Positions 27,596 to 36,180 of a stretch of DNA of 54,018 nucleotides are shown piece after piece. The notes beneath the pieces were generated by a model. It saw only the letters and a list, made by a program, of their open reading frames with translations, searched no databases and had not been told where the DNA came from. The DNA is from DASWIG01 sp965371445 (lineage in GTDB: Bacteria > Acidobacteriota > Thermoanaerobaculia > Multivoradales > J023), in contig CBDUYN010000052.1 in NCBI GenBank assembly GCA_965371445.1, positions 1-54,018 of the forward strand. The letters are read 5' to 3'. Made by a program: the position numbers and the translations under genes. The first letter of the stretch is position 1. Every line of letters begins with the position of its first letter.

Positions 27596-28548
27596 GCGGT
27601 CGTCCCCGGCCGCCCGCCGTGCTCCATCCGGTCGGTGATCTCCTGCGCCTCCTCCTCGGTGTCGATGTCGATGCCGAGCGAGAGGATGTCGGAGACCAGC
27701 ACCCGTCCGCGCCGCTCGGGATGACGCCGGCGATGGCTGCTCCGAACCCAGACGCGGTGGATACGCTCTTCCATCTCGCGCTGGTCGATGCCCGTCGTGA
27801 CGAGCTTGCGGAGCAGGACGAGCCCGTTGACGACCATGCTCCAGGTGATGTTTGGCACACGCAGTGCCATCAGCTTCTTCAGGTCTCTCCCGAGGAGCAT
27901 CGCCAGGGCATTGCGGACCACGTACGTCAGGCGAAACGCCGTCGGACGGTTCCGCGTCCGGTAGGCGAGCTCGAAGATCCGGTAGAGGAGGTCGAGGCGC
28001 AAAGCGTTCGGATCCCCGATGACCAGGTGTCCAGGCAGCGTGGGGACCACCCTCTCCTCGCCTTCCGGACGGATCAGATAGCGGCGCTTCCAGGCCGAGC
28101 TGCCGAGGGCCGCGTCGTCCTCGGCACGGCATTCGACGGTCCAGAAGTTGAGCGGCTGGTGACGTTCGAAGTCGTCGAAAAGCCGGCGCAGCTCGTCCGT
28201 CTCCGGCAGGACGTCCGTCGTGATGCAGGCCACCTGTGAATCCGGATACTCGGTCAGGATAGCTTCGAGGCCCGCGCGGATGTTCTCGCCGAAGGTGGAG
28301 TCGGTGTCGACCAGCCGGACCTCCTCCGCGAGCTCCGCGTACACTTGTGCCGGACCGGCGACGAAGATCGGGTCAATAGCGCCGGTCTCGCGCAGCCGCT
28401 CGATCAGGTGGACGATCAAGGGCCGCCCGGCGACCTGGAGCTCCATGGCCTTGTAGCCGCCGAGGACGTGACGCCCACCGGGGACGCTCGTCTTCCGGCG
28501 GTCGCGGCCGGCAAGGAGCAGGATCGGGATCGGCGTCGTCCTCGACAT
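27592..28548 (-). CDS. MobA/GlmU-like nucleotidyltransferase family protein
   Basis: This 318-residue protein has an N-terminal NTP-transferase fold. The nucleotide-binding start ILLLAGRDRRKTSVPGGRH is related to the LAGG-x-S motif of MobA/IspD. It is followed by KAMELQVAGRPLIVHLIERL, a strand giving IFVAGP and the metal-site segment ACITTDVLPETD near residues 110-121. The C-terminal half (about 190-318) is helical and unlike MobA. The substrate is unknown, and a molybdenum-cofactor role is not supported by neighbours. Its stop overlaps the stop of the convergent nSTAND gene (CTAA at 27592-27595), a very tight gene end. Confidence 0.75.
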   Translation of the reverse strand: MSRTTPIPILLLAGRDRRKTSVPGGRHVLGGYKAMELQVAGRPLIVHLIERLRETGAIDPIFVAGPAQVYAELAEEVRLVDTDSTFGENIRAGLEAILTEYPDSQVACITTDVLPETDELRRLFDDFERHQPLNFWTVECRAEDDAALGSSAWKRRYLIRPEGEERVVPTLPGHLVIGDPNALRLDLLYRIFELAYRTRNRPTAFRLTYVVRNALAMLLGRDLKKLMALRVPNITWSMVVNGLVLLRKLVTTGIDQREMEERIHRVWVRSSHRRRHPERRGRVLVSDILSLGIDIDTEEEAQEITDRMEHGGRPGTTA

Positions 28549-29263
28549 GGGGCTAGGTTATCGCGAGACGCCGAGGAAGCAGTACCTCAACGGCTGTCGT
28601 CCGGGTCCTCGACGGACTCCGGCGAAGCCTTTCGCTCCGGCTCCGCGGCTTCCGGCGCCGGAGCCCGCGCCAGAGCACCTGGCGGACCTTGGGCCTCAAC
28701 GCGGCTCAAGAGGCGCGGGGCCGGCCGAGGAACCAGAGCTCGTCGTAGGAGGTGACACTGTCCCCTTGGGGGGATCCAGGGGGGGAGACACTGTCCCCTT
28801 GGCGGGATCCAGGGGGGGAGACACTGTCCCCTTGGCGGGATCCAGGGGGGGAGACACTGTCCCCTTGGGGGGATCCAGGGGGGGAGACACTGTCCCCCTC
28901 GACGCTTTTCGCCAGCAGCGCCTGGGCAAAGGGGGAAGGTGAACGCGGCGGGAGGAAGACCGGACCGCCCTGGAAGTCGGACGTGTGCCCGGGACGCCGG
29001 CGGCCGGGACGCCGGCCGCCGGGGAGGCGGCCGTTGCGGCCCTCACTCTCCGTGAGCTCCTGGGACCCAACCTTTCGACAGATGACCATGCTCGAATCAA
29101 GCTCCTTTCCGTGAAGCTCCTCGGCGCCCTCGCGGCGCCGTTCCGGCTCACAGGTCAATTCAAGCAAGCCGGAATGCATCGTTCGGTACCGGACGGGGGA
29201 AAGGTAAGGGCCAAATGTGGCGAGAATGTGGCAAGCGGAGAAAAAAGTCTCCATTCCTCGTCT
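28549..29263. other. Spacer with 33-bp tandem array, no convincing gene
   Basis: The 715 bp between the nucleotidyltransferase start and the response-regulator stop hold a 33-bp tandem array (28754-28897) and a GC-rich stretch of short CCGGGACGCCGG repeats (28985-29035). Open frames exist on both strands because 33 is a multiple of three, but none has a good start or domain. A segment reading AALTLRELLGPNLSTDDHAR (29035-29095, plus) looks protein-like but is isolated. Confidence 0.5.
28754..28897. repeat. 33-bp tandem repeat, four full units plus a partial
   Basis: GACACTGTCCCC starts at 28754, 28787, 28820, 28853 and 28886, an exact 33-bp period. Units differ by G/C at one site (TTGGGGGG versus TTGGCGGG) before the shared GGATCC. 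On the plus strand it could encode GGDTVPLGGSR repeats, but no gene is supported. Confidence 0.9.
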
Positions 29264-29677
29264 TTAGCCCGATCGGGCCGCCGCCACAGGCCGGCGACGG
29301 ACCAGCTCGTCGAGGATCATGGCGCAGGCAGCGAGCTGGGTCGGCTCTTTCTCGATCACTGCCAGGCAGCCCGTAGAGTCGAAGACCTCGTGCAGGCGGT
29401 CGGCCGGATGGCTGGAGGTGACGATGATGCGCTTGACGTTGACGCCGCGCCGAATCGCCTCCTTGAGGACGGCTTCGCCGTCGAGCACGGGCATCTCCCA
29501 GTCGAGGAGCAGGAGGTCGACGTCGGGTCCCAGATGCTCCACGGCCTCCGTCGGATCACAGTAGAGCTCCACCTTGACCCGGGGGCCGAAACGCCGCTCC
29601 AACCACTGTCTCCAGATAAAGCACTGGATCTCAGAGTCGTCGACCACGACCACCCGGTGAAACGTTTCGCCGCTCAC
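29264..29677 (-). CDS. Stand-alone receiver-domain response regulator
   Basis: This 137-residue CheY-like protein has no output domain. The acidic pocket is VVVVDDSEIQ, the phospho-acceptor is the aspartate of LLLLDWEMPVLDG, the switch residue lies in IIVTSSHPAD and the conserved lysine in AVIEKEPTQL. It probably acts by protein contact in a phosphorelay. No histidine kinase lies nearby. I prefer the GTG at 29677 (VSGETFHRVVVVDD) over a longer frame from 29728 that would run into the aroC start. TATAAT on the minus strand lies only 8-13 nt upstream of this GTG, so the message may be leaderless or nearly so. Confidence 0.85.
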   Translation of the reverse strand: MSGETFHRVVVVDDSEIQCFIWRQWLERRFGPRVKVELYCDPTEAVEHLGPDVDLLLLDWEMPVLDGEAVLKEAIRRGVNVKRIIVTSSHPADRLHEVFDSTGCLAVIEKEPTQLAACAMILDELVRRRPVAAARSG

Positions 29678-29736
29678 GTGCCCTATTATAGGCCAAAAAC
29701 GCGCCGTAGGCGAGGGGTTTTGATACATTTGTCCTC

Positions 29737-30828
29737 ATGGCAGGCAACAGCTTCGGACAGATCTTGCGCATCACGACCGCTGGCGAGAGCCACGGTCCGG
29801 GCAACGTCGTAATCCTCGACGGGGTTCCGCCGGGCCTTGCGCTCGCCGAGGAGGACCTGCAGAGAGACCTCGACCGGCGGCGTCCCGGGCAGTCGAAGAT
29901 CACTACCCAGCGCAACGAGAGCGACCGGGCCAAGATCCTCTCCGGGGTCTTCGAGGGCAAGACCACGGGCACCGCGCTCGCCATCCTGATCGAGAACCTC
30001 GACCAGCGCTCGCGCGACTACAGCGAGATCCGCGAGAAGTACCGGCCCGGGCACGCCGACTACACCTTCGACGCCAAGTACGGCCGGCGCGACTACCGCG
30101 GTGGCGGACGCTCCTCGGCCCGCGAGACCAACGTCCGGGTGGCGGCGGGCGCCGTCGCCAAGAAGCTCCTGGCGGAGCAGGCAGGCGTGCGGGTCCTGGG
30201 CTACGTCCGCCAGGTCGGCGACGTCGAGGCGGCGATCGCGGACCCGTCCGCCCTCACCCTGGAGGACGTCGAGGCCTCGATCGTGCGCTGCCCGGAGCCC
30301 GAGGCGGCGGAACGGATGATCGAGCTCATCGAGCGCGTGCGCTCGGAGCGCGACTCGATCGGCGGGGTCGCCGAGATCGTGGCCACCGGGGTCCCGGCGG
30401 GCTGGGGTGAGCCGGTCTTTGACAAGCTGAAGGCCGACCTCGGCAAGGCCTTCTTCAGCCTGCCCGCGGTCCTCGGGGTCGAGTACGGCGCCGGCTTCGC
30501 CGTCGCCACGGCCCGGGGGAGCGAGAACAACGACGCTTTTGTCGCCACCGGCGACGGCATCGCGACGCGCAGCAACCGCCACGGCGGCATGCTCGGCGGC
30601 ATCTCCTCCGGGATGCCGATCGTGATGCGCTGCGCCGTCAAGCCCACCAGCTCTCTGCCGCGCGAGCAGCCCACCGTCGACCGCTCCGGCCGGGCCACCA
30701 CCATCTCGACCAAGGGACGCCACGACCCCTGTCTCCTGCCGCGCTTTGTCCCCATGGGCGAGGCCATGATGGCCCTTGTGCTCGCCGACCACATGCTGCG
30801 TCAGCGGGCCCAATGCGGCCAGGGATGA
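29737..30828 (+). CDS. aroC: Chorismate synthase
   Basis: This 363-residue enzyme makes chorismate from 5-enolpyruvylshikimate-3-phosphate, the last shikimate step, using reduced FMN as cofactor. All signature regions are present: FGQILRITTAGESHGPG at the start, RRRPGQSKITTQRNESD, RPGHADYTFDAKYGRRDYRG, GGGRSSARETNVRVAAGAVA and the late SNRHGGMLGGISSGMPI. Length is normal for the family. No strong Shine-Dalgarno sequence precedes the ATG. It overlaps the following methyltransferase start by 4 nt, and the upstream gap is shared with the divergent response regulator. Confidence 0.97.
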   Translation: MAGNSFGQILRITTAGESHGPGNVVILDGVPPGLALAEEDLQRDLDRRRPGQSKITTQRNESDRAKILSGVFEGKTTGTALAILIENLDQRSRDYSEIREKYRPGHADYTFDAKYGRRDYRGGGRSSARETNVRVAAGAVAKKLLAEQAGVRVLGYVRQVGDVEAAIADPSALTLEDVEASIVRCPEPEAAERMIELIERVRSERDSIGGVAEIVATGVPAGWGEPVFDKLKADLGKAFFSLPAVLGVEYGAGFAVATARGSENNDAFVATGDGIATRSNRHGGMLGGISSGMPIVMRCAVKPTSSLPREQPTVDRSGRATTISTKGRHDPCLLPRFVPMGEAMMALVLADHMLRQRAQCGQG

Positions 30829-31664
30829 GGACCGCTCCGATGGCACGGCGAACGAAACGCATCAAAGTCAGCTTCGCGCTGCGCTTCTACAGCGAGGTTT
30901 TTGGCCTCGACCATCTTCACTTCGGCCTCTGGGACGGCGAGCCGCTCACTTTCGACGGCCTGCGCTCGGCCCAGGCGCGCTATGCCGAGCGACTCGGGGC
31001 GCTCGTCCCCGAGGGCGCCCTATCGATCCTCGACGTCGGCTGCGGCACCGGGAGCTTCAGCGAGTCGCTCAAGAGGCGCGGCTTTCAGGTCGAGGGGCTC
31101 TCGCCCGATCCGCATCAGCAAGAGCTCTACGCCGAGCGCGTGGACGAGCCTTTTCACCTCGTCCGCTTCCAGGACTTCGACGCCCCGCACCCTTATGACC
31201 TCGTGGTGATGAGCGAGTCGGTGCAGTACATCTGGCTGCCGAGTTACTTCCCGGCGGTCCGCCGGACGGTGAAGGGCGGCGGCCATCTGCTCCTCGCCGA
31301 CTACTTCCGGGTCCGTCAGGAGGACGGCGAGCTCCCCGAAGGGAGCGGCCACGACCTGGAGGCTTTTCTGCGGATGGCCGAAGAGGCGGGTCTCCGGCTC
31401 GTGCACCGTGAGGACGTCACGGCTCAAGTCACACCGTCGCTCGAGCTCGGCCGCGAATGGATGGAGAAACACGCCGACCCCTTCCTCGCCCTGATGAACG
31501 ACACCTTGACGCAGCGCTACCCGCGGTCCTACGGACTGCTGCGTCTGGTCCTGAGGCGGCGTGCCGAGCGCGAGCTCGGGAAGATCCGTGAGCTCGTCGA
31601 CAGCGAGGCCTTCCAGCGGACCCGGCGCTACCTCTTCCTCCTCTACCGCGTCGCGGCTCCCTAA
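30825..31664 (+). CDS. SAM-dependent methyltransferase, class I
   Basis: This 279-residue protein has the Rossmann SAM-binding motif ILDVGCGTGSFSESL near residues 65-80, motif II-like YDLVVMSESVQYIW, and VKGGGHLLLADYF. The C-terminal 70 residues (from GREWMEKHADPFLALM) form a helical cap. The substrate is unknown, but the overall shape resembles small-molecule methyltransferases of the UbiE/cyclopropane type. An ATG at 30825 overlaps the aroC stop (ATGA). An ATG at 30840 (MARRTKRIKVS) with AGGA upstream is also possible. The DNA for its C-terminus occurs again at 32853-33059 and, in part, at 36101-36139. Its stop codon originally abutted the convergent transporter stop. Confidence 0.88.
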   Translation: MRTAPMARRTKRIKVSFALRFYSEVFGLDHLHFGLWDGEPLTFDGLRSAQARYAERLGALVPEGALSILDVGCGTGSFSESLKRRGFQVEGLSPDPHQQELYAERVDEPFHLVRFQDFDAPHPYDLVVMSESVQYIWLPSYFPAVRRTVKGGGHLLLADYFRVRQEDGELPEGSGHDLEAFLRMAEEAGLRLVHREDVTAQVTPSLELGREWMEKHADPFLALMNDTLTQRYPRSYGLLRLVLRRRAERELGKIRELVDSEAFQRTRRYLFLLYRVAAP

Positions 31665-31697
31665 AAAGGCCAGATGCGCGGGATCAAAAAGACGCTG
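31449..31697. repeat. Methyltransferase 3' end, source copy of duplicated segments
   Basis: 31449-31655 is identical over 207 bp to 32853-33059, and 31618-31697 matches 36101-36180 with two mismatches over 80 bp. The part after the stop at 31664 reads, on the minus strand, as the last dozen residues of the SLC13-type transporter whose real end is now at 36144. So this is the original left side of that convergent junction. Confidence 0.9.
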
Positions 31698-31896
31698 CGG
31701 CAGCTTCTTGCGGAAATCCACCGCCTGGATGCCGAGTAGAGTGACGCGTCAGTCCAGGGCCGAATAGATGAGCCCCAAGCCGGGCCCCTTAGTGCCGGTG
31801 ACCGGCGAGGGCGGCCGGGGCCACGTGGTCGGGGGTCCGTGAAGGACGACCATCAGGCTCCCTTCGGTCAGAAAGACCACCACGTTCTCCAGGACG

Positions 31897-32331
31897 CTAG
31901 GTCGCCGCCGGCGGGAGCAAGTGGAGCCCCAACGCCAGGGCACAGCGGCGCACACGCTCGTCGTGGGTGAGGAGCGCGGTTTCCGGAATCAGCGCCGCAG
32001 TGTTCAGGACACTGGCCAAGTGGAGAGCGTCGAGCGAGCGGATCGGCCCCTCCGGAAAGGCGTCCCGGGCCCGTTCGACGATTTCGTCACTCAGCCGCAT
32101 CAGGACCCAGCCCGCCGCCATACGGCTCAGCTCACTGCGCAGCTCTGCGAACCTTTCCGTCGACAGCTCGCCCAGGCTCCGGGCGCGGTGGAACGCCCGG
32201 TCACACTCGACCAGGGTGAGGTCCGAGGTCACCACGAATTCGGCGGCTTCCAGGGTGCGGCGAACCGCCGGTCCCGGCGGCTCTCCGAGCAACCAGGAAA
32301 GCACGGCGCTCGACTCCGCGTAGACGATCAT
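31897..32331 (-). CDS. vapC: PIN-domain ribonuclease toxin (VapC family)
   Basis: This 144-residue toxin has the conserved PIN acidic residues in order: YAESSAVLSWLL (first site, here Glu in place of the usual Asp), TLVECDRAFHRA, SLDALHLASVLN and ALLTHDERVRRCA. PIN toxins cleave RNA, often tRNA, when freed from antitoxin. Its ATG overlaps the antitoxin stop (ATGA), the normal VapBC layout. It lies in the insert bounded by the 80-bp direct repeat. Confidence 0.9.
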   Translation of the reverse strand: MIVYAESSAVLSWLLGEPPGPAVRRTLEAAEFVVTSDLTLVECDRAFHRARSLGELSTERFAELRSELSRMAAGWVLMRLSDEIVERARDAFPEGPIRSLDALHLASVLNTAALIPETALLTHDERVRRCALALGLHLLPPAAT

Positions 32332-32618
32332 CGATCACCACGATCCCAATCCAGGAGCTCTTGGGCGGTGGTGCGCGCGAGAGCCGGCTCATACGTCCGG
32401 TACCGCGAGGGGTCGTTGCGCACGATCCCGCGCGCCGTCCCACGCCGCACGAGCTCCCGAAGCCCGAGAGGAGCTTGCACGTCGCGGTCGGGCTCGGGCG
32501 AGCGTAACTCGGCGACCACTTCGCCGTGGAAAGAGACTTGGATCTTCTCTCCTCCCCGCACCCGGCGTATGTATTCGCTAAGGTGGTTCTTCAATTCCCG
32601 GATGCCGACGGTGTCCAT
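32328..32618 (-). CDS. vapB: Phd/YefM-type antitoxin (VapB role)
   Basis: This 96-residue antitoxin begins MDTVGIRELKNHLSEYIRRV, followed by GGEKIQVSFHGEVVAELRSP, the Phd/YefM DNA-binding and dimer fold. A flexible C-terminal tail (RYRTYEPALARTTAQELLDW) probably wraps the toxin. It is the first gene of the operon with the PIN toxin and probably represses its own promoter (family knowledge). Confidence 0.9.
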   Translation of the reverse strand: MDTVGIRELKNHLSEYIRRVRGGEKIQVSFHGEVVAELRSPEPDRDVQAPLGLRELVRRGTARGIVRNDPSRYRTYEPALARTTAQELLDWDRGDR

Positions 32619-32639
32619 GCATCCAAGTGTAGCCTCACG

Positions 32640-32852
32640 TGGCCACAGGGGTCAAGGAAAAGGTGAAGGTGGACTTCCACGCCTCCCGGCCTCGACGAGT
32701 TGGATCAGGGGTTCCAGTGCGCCGGCGTTCGACGGACCGACCAGGAGTACGACGTCGTCGCGCAGCTCCCTGAGCGCCGCGCCCTCGCGCATGGGCAGCG
32801 ACACCAGGAGGGCCCCGTCGGGCTTGTGCGGGTGGGCGGCGCCACCCCCGAA
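32640..32852 (-). pseudogene. Unrecognised gene fragment (C-terminal)
   Basis: The minus strand encodes HKPDGALLVSLPMREGAALR, then ELRDDVVLLVGPSNAGALEP and LIQLVEAG before a stop near 32650. It is protein-like but starts exactly where the duplicated methyltransferase DNA ends (32853), so it is a cut fragment. I do not recognise the family. Confidence 0.4.
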
Positions 32853-33059
32853 GGCCGCGAATGGATGGAGAAACACGCCGACCCCTTCCTCGCCCTGATG
32901 AACGACACCTTGACGCAGCGCTACCCGCGGTCCTACGGACTGCTGCGTCTGGTCCTGAGGCGGCGTGCCGAGCGCGAGCTCGGGAAGATCCGTGAGCTCG
33001 TCGACAGCGAGGCCTTCCAGCGGACCCGGCGCTACCTCTTCCTCCTCTACCGCGTCGCG
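32853..33059. repeat. Second copy of methyltransferase 3' end (207 bp)
   Basis: This is identical to 31449-31655, in the same orientation. It encodes GREWMEKHADPFLALMNDTL onwards without a start, and stops matching at GTCGCG, just before the methyltransferase stop. It is a non-functional fragment in the VapBC/metalloprotease insert. Confidence 0.92.
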
Positions 33060-33280
33060 CCGGCCGTAGCTGAGCCGGCCGCACGGCCGCGAGCGTTCGG
33101 CCGAAGCTCGGGAAGGAGGCAGATAAACAAAGCGGCCTCCAGCGGGATCTAAACTCTATTGGACCAAGCGTTGGCCATCCGATGGTCTACGAGACGCCCG
33201 CCGGGTGCGTGTGACGGCATCGGGCCGAGAGCCGCGGGCCCTCCGGGCAAAGCCCATCCACCCAAATCTCGGAGGATGCC

Positions 33281-35766
33281 ATGAAGCAGACCAAGACTCC
33301 GCGACGCCGCGAGCACTTCCATCGGCTGTCTCCGGCCCTAGCCGGCGCCCTCTTGCTGGCACCGCTCCTGCTGGCAACGCCGGCGACGGGTGCCGTGGTT
33401 CCCCTCGAAGCCGAGAGCATGGTGCGCCTTGCCAGCGACATCGTCGTCGCTCGCGTCCTCAGCAAGGCGGTTCGCTGGAACGACCGCCACAACCTGATCG
33501 TCACCGACTACAAGGTGGTGGTCGAGCAACGGCTGAAGGGGACGGCCGGAAAGCGGCTTACCCTGACCGTCGCTGGCGGCACGCTCGACGGCGAGACTCA
33601 CGAGACTTCGATCAGCACCCACCTGGAAGTCGGCGCCCGCTACGTCCTCTTCCTCGACGACCTCGAGAGTCCCGGACAGACGCCCTTCACCGGTGGCTGG
33701 CAGGGGGTCGTCCGCGAGCGCTTCGACGACACCGGCCTGGGCCGTCCCGTGGGCGGCAGCGACGGCCTGCGGCGTATCGGCGATCCGGAAACGACCTTCA
33801 CGGAGCTCGTCGAAAGGCTACGGCTGTACGTGGAAGACGTCGAAGCGACGCCGCCCGCCGAGCAGGACGCGGCAGGCTCCGGCACCCAACGCCTGCCCGC
33901 CAAGACCTTCGTTCCCGGTCCGCCCTTGGTCGCCGGCAACCTCGAGGTAACGCCCCTCACCAAGCCGACAGATGCGCCCCCCGAGCCGGACACGGCACCG
34001 CGCGCCCTGGCCTCCGGCACCGCGTTCGCGTCGGCCGGAGCGTCGCCCGCCGTGGATACGAAGTTTTACATCTCGCGGTGGCCGGCCCTGCCGGTGGTCT
34101 TCAATCCGTTTCCCCTCTACTGGTACTGGTCGCCCCACGATCAGTACATGATGAGCAAATGGAACTTCTATAGAGAGTACCTTTTCATGGTCTACCTGCC
34201 GCCGAGCGATACCTGGGCCTGGGGCAACGACGTCTTCGAGCTCGCAGGTTGGCCGTCCAATTCCGACATGATCGATCAGTTCGGCTCGGGATGGGAGAGC
34301 GGTGAGCTCGCGGTGACCTACTATCGCTGGACGTCCGGCCCGATCGTCGAGGCGGACATCGCCCTCAATCCGGCATACAGCTGGACGCTGGACAACGAAT
34401 ACGCGCTGCGCGAGTCCACCTCAGTCGTGGGCTTCGAGCATACGATGCTCCACGAGCTGGGGCACTCCTTCGGCCTTAAGCATCCCTGGGAGGCCCAGGA
34501 CGTGTGGTGGGACTCGGTGATGAACTATCCGCTGAAGAAGTACCGCTTCCCCTTCGTCCACACCGACGACGCCAACGCCGTGCGCTTCGTCTACCCGGGA
34601 ACGTCGATCCACGACGGCCTGCTGACTTTCTATCAGACCCGCGACAAACCTTCGAGCTCGCGGGCGGACTACGAAGACGGCTACCTCAGCTCACCCAATA
34701 TCGTGCCGGGAAATTCCTTCTTCATCTACGATCTGATGCTCGAGAATGTCGGCACCGACAACCTCGTCAATCCCACGATCGAAATCTACCTGACGCCGAA
34801 CCGGATGGATTGGACCGGTTACATCTACCTCGATTCGGTGACCTTCTACCAGACCATCGGGACGTTCACCACCCTCTACTTCGACCTCTTTTCTATTCCG
34901 CTGCCGAAGGGCACGCCGCCGGGCAGCTACTACGTCGCGATCTACTTCCAGGACGGCAGCGACGGCTATCTGCCCAACAATTCCGCCTGGCCCAACCACC
35001 TCGTCCAGCTCACCGTAGCGGCGGTGCCGGACCTCTCGATACCCTCGGTGACGGTCTTGCCGAGCGCGATGACCCCGCTGCAGAGCTGCTCCATCGACGC
35101 CAGGGTCGACAACGACGGCAACGTCGCGGCGAACGCCACGACGTTGCGCTACTACCTGTCGACCGACTCGACGATCAGCGTCGACGACACCCAGATCGCC
35201 ACCGACGCGGTGGCCAGCCTGGCGTCGGGCGCCAGCGTCTACGCGAATGCCGGCCGTACGGTCCGCTCGTCGACGGGACCTACTGGCTCGGTGCCTGCGT
35301 CGACCCGGTCGCCGGCGAGCTCGACATCACGAACAACTGCTCCGCCGGCCTCGAGGTCACGGTGACGACGCCGCCGGCCACGGTCTTGGCGCCAGCCGTC
35401 CCCGTCGTCGCGACGCTCGATGGACCGATTTCTCAGGGTACGTGGCATTACTACTACGTCGATCTCGTCCCCTACGACGTCGACCTGCAGGTCACCCTCG
35501 ATATCCTGGCGCCTCAGGATCTCGACCTCTATGTGCGCCATGTCGCGCCACCGACCCTCGAAGACTGGGATTGCCGGCCCAACTACGCCGGCGGCCTCAC
35601 CGAGACGTGCAGCTTCCCGTCGCCGGCAACCGGCCGTTGGTGGATCGGTGTCAACAACTACGACACAGGTTTCATCCTCTACGCGGTGAGCGCCACCTGG
35701 GCGAACGAGCTCATCTTCGCCGACGGCTTCGAGTCGGGGGACACGTCGGCTTGGTCGACGCCCTGA
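33281..35766 (+). pseudogene. Secreted zinc metalloprotease with CARDB and PPC-like domains, frameshifted
   Basis: A good RBS (GGAGG) precedes the ATG. A signal peptide (ALAGALLLAPLLLATPATGA) leads to a region of about 200 residues with a conserved fold of unknown role, then a matrixin-like zincin domain. That domain carries HELGHSFGLKH near residue 391 (HExxHxxGxxH) and the Met-turn SVMNYP. A CARDB beta-sandwich follows (PDLSIPSVTVLPSAMTPLQS). At 35253-35282, inside CARDB, the frame shifts. The new frame reads GTYWLGACVDPVAGELDITN, then a pre-peptidase C-terminal-like domain and the tail ELIFADGFESGDTSAWSTP. The tail motif is common at ends of secreted proteins in this group. Without the shift the protein would be about 830 residues. 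Confidence 0.8.
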
Positions 35767-35925
35767 GCTCCATACCTCGGTGGCGCCATCGATACCTATG
35801 GCAACGCCCTGGTACAGCGGTATGCGATGCGGCGCCCCGCCGTAAAGCTCGCGGCGTCCGGGTCTCATCCCCTTTCCCCTGGAGGAGACCCTTCAGATGC
35901 TGCGCCTGGATCTCTTCGGTACGTC

Positions 35926-36100
35926 AGGAGGCTTCGACGCTTTTGTGACAGGCACCGATCAGGATCGCGGCGAGCGCTACCGCGCCGAGGATCACGGGCG
36001 CCCCGAGGAACGTGATCGGATCGAAGGCCGCGACCCCGAAAAGCAGGCTTGTCAGCCACCGAATGACGCCGCTCGCCACGATCAGCCCGCTCGCCAGACC
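35926..36100 (-). pseudogene. C-terminal fragment of ADOP/MacB-like permease
   Basis: The minus strand encodes LASGLIVASGVIRWLTSLLF, then GVAAFDPITFLGAPVILGAV and ALAAILIGAC before running into a stop. The LTSLLFGV-x-DP-x-TF pattern is the C-terminal signature of the duplicated permeases abundant in Acidobacteriota. The usual following LPARRA is lost. It starts exactly at the edge of the 80-bp direct repeat (36101), so it was cut there. Confidence 0.65.
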
Positions 36101-36180
36101 GGACCCGGCGCTACCTCTTCCTCCTCTACCGCGTCGCGGTTCCCTAAAAAGGCCAGATGCGCGGGATCAAGAAGACGCTG
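36101..36180. repeat. 80-bp direct repeat, right copy
   Basis: This matches 31618-31697 with two substitutions. It includes the end of the methyltransferase frame and the last residues (VFLIPRIWPF) and stop of the transporter. The two copies bracket 31698-36100. Confidence 0.9.

Noticed and set aside
28754..28897. CRISPR or coding repeat protein (GGDTVPLGGSR)n
   Set aside because: Whole 33-bp units are nearly identical, with no variable spacer. Open frames on both strands follow from the period being a multiple of three, with no good start or domain.
30813..30839. Earlier methyltransferase starts at 30813
   Set aside because: This would overlap aroC deeply without an RBS. ATG 30825 or 30840 fits better.
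31618..36180. Transposon target-site duplication
   Set aside because: 80 bp is much longer than any usual transposon duplication, no transposase or terminal inverted repeats border the segment, and a third partial copy lies inside.
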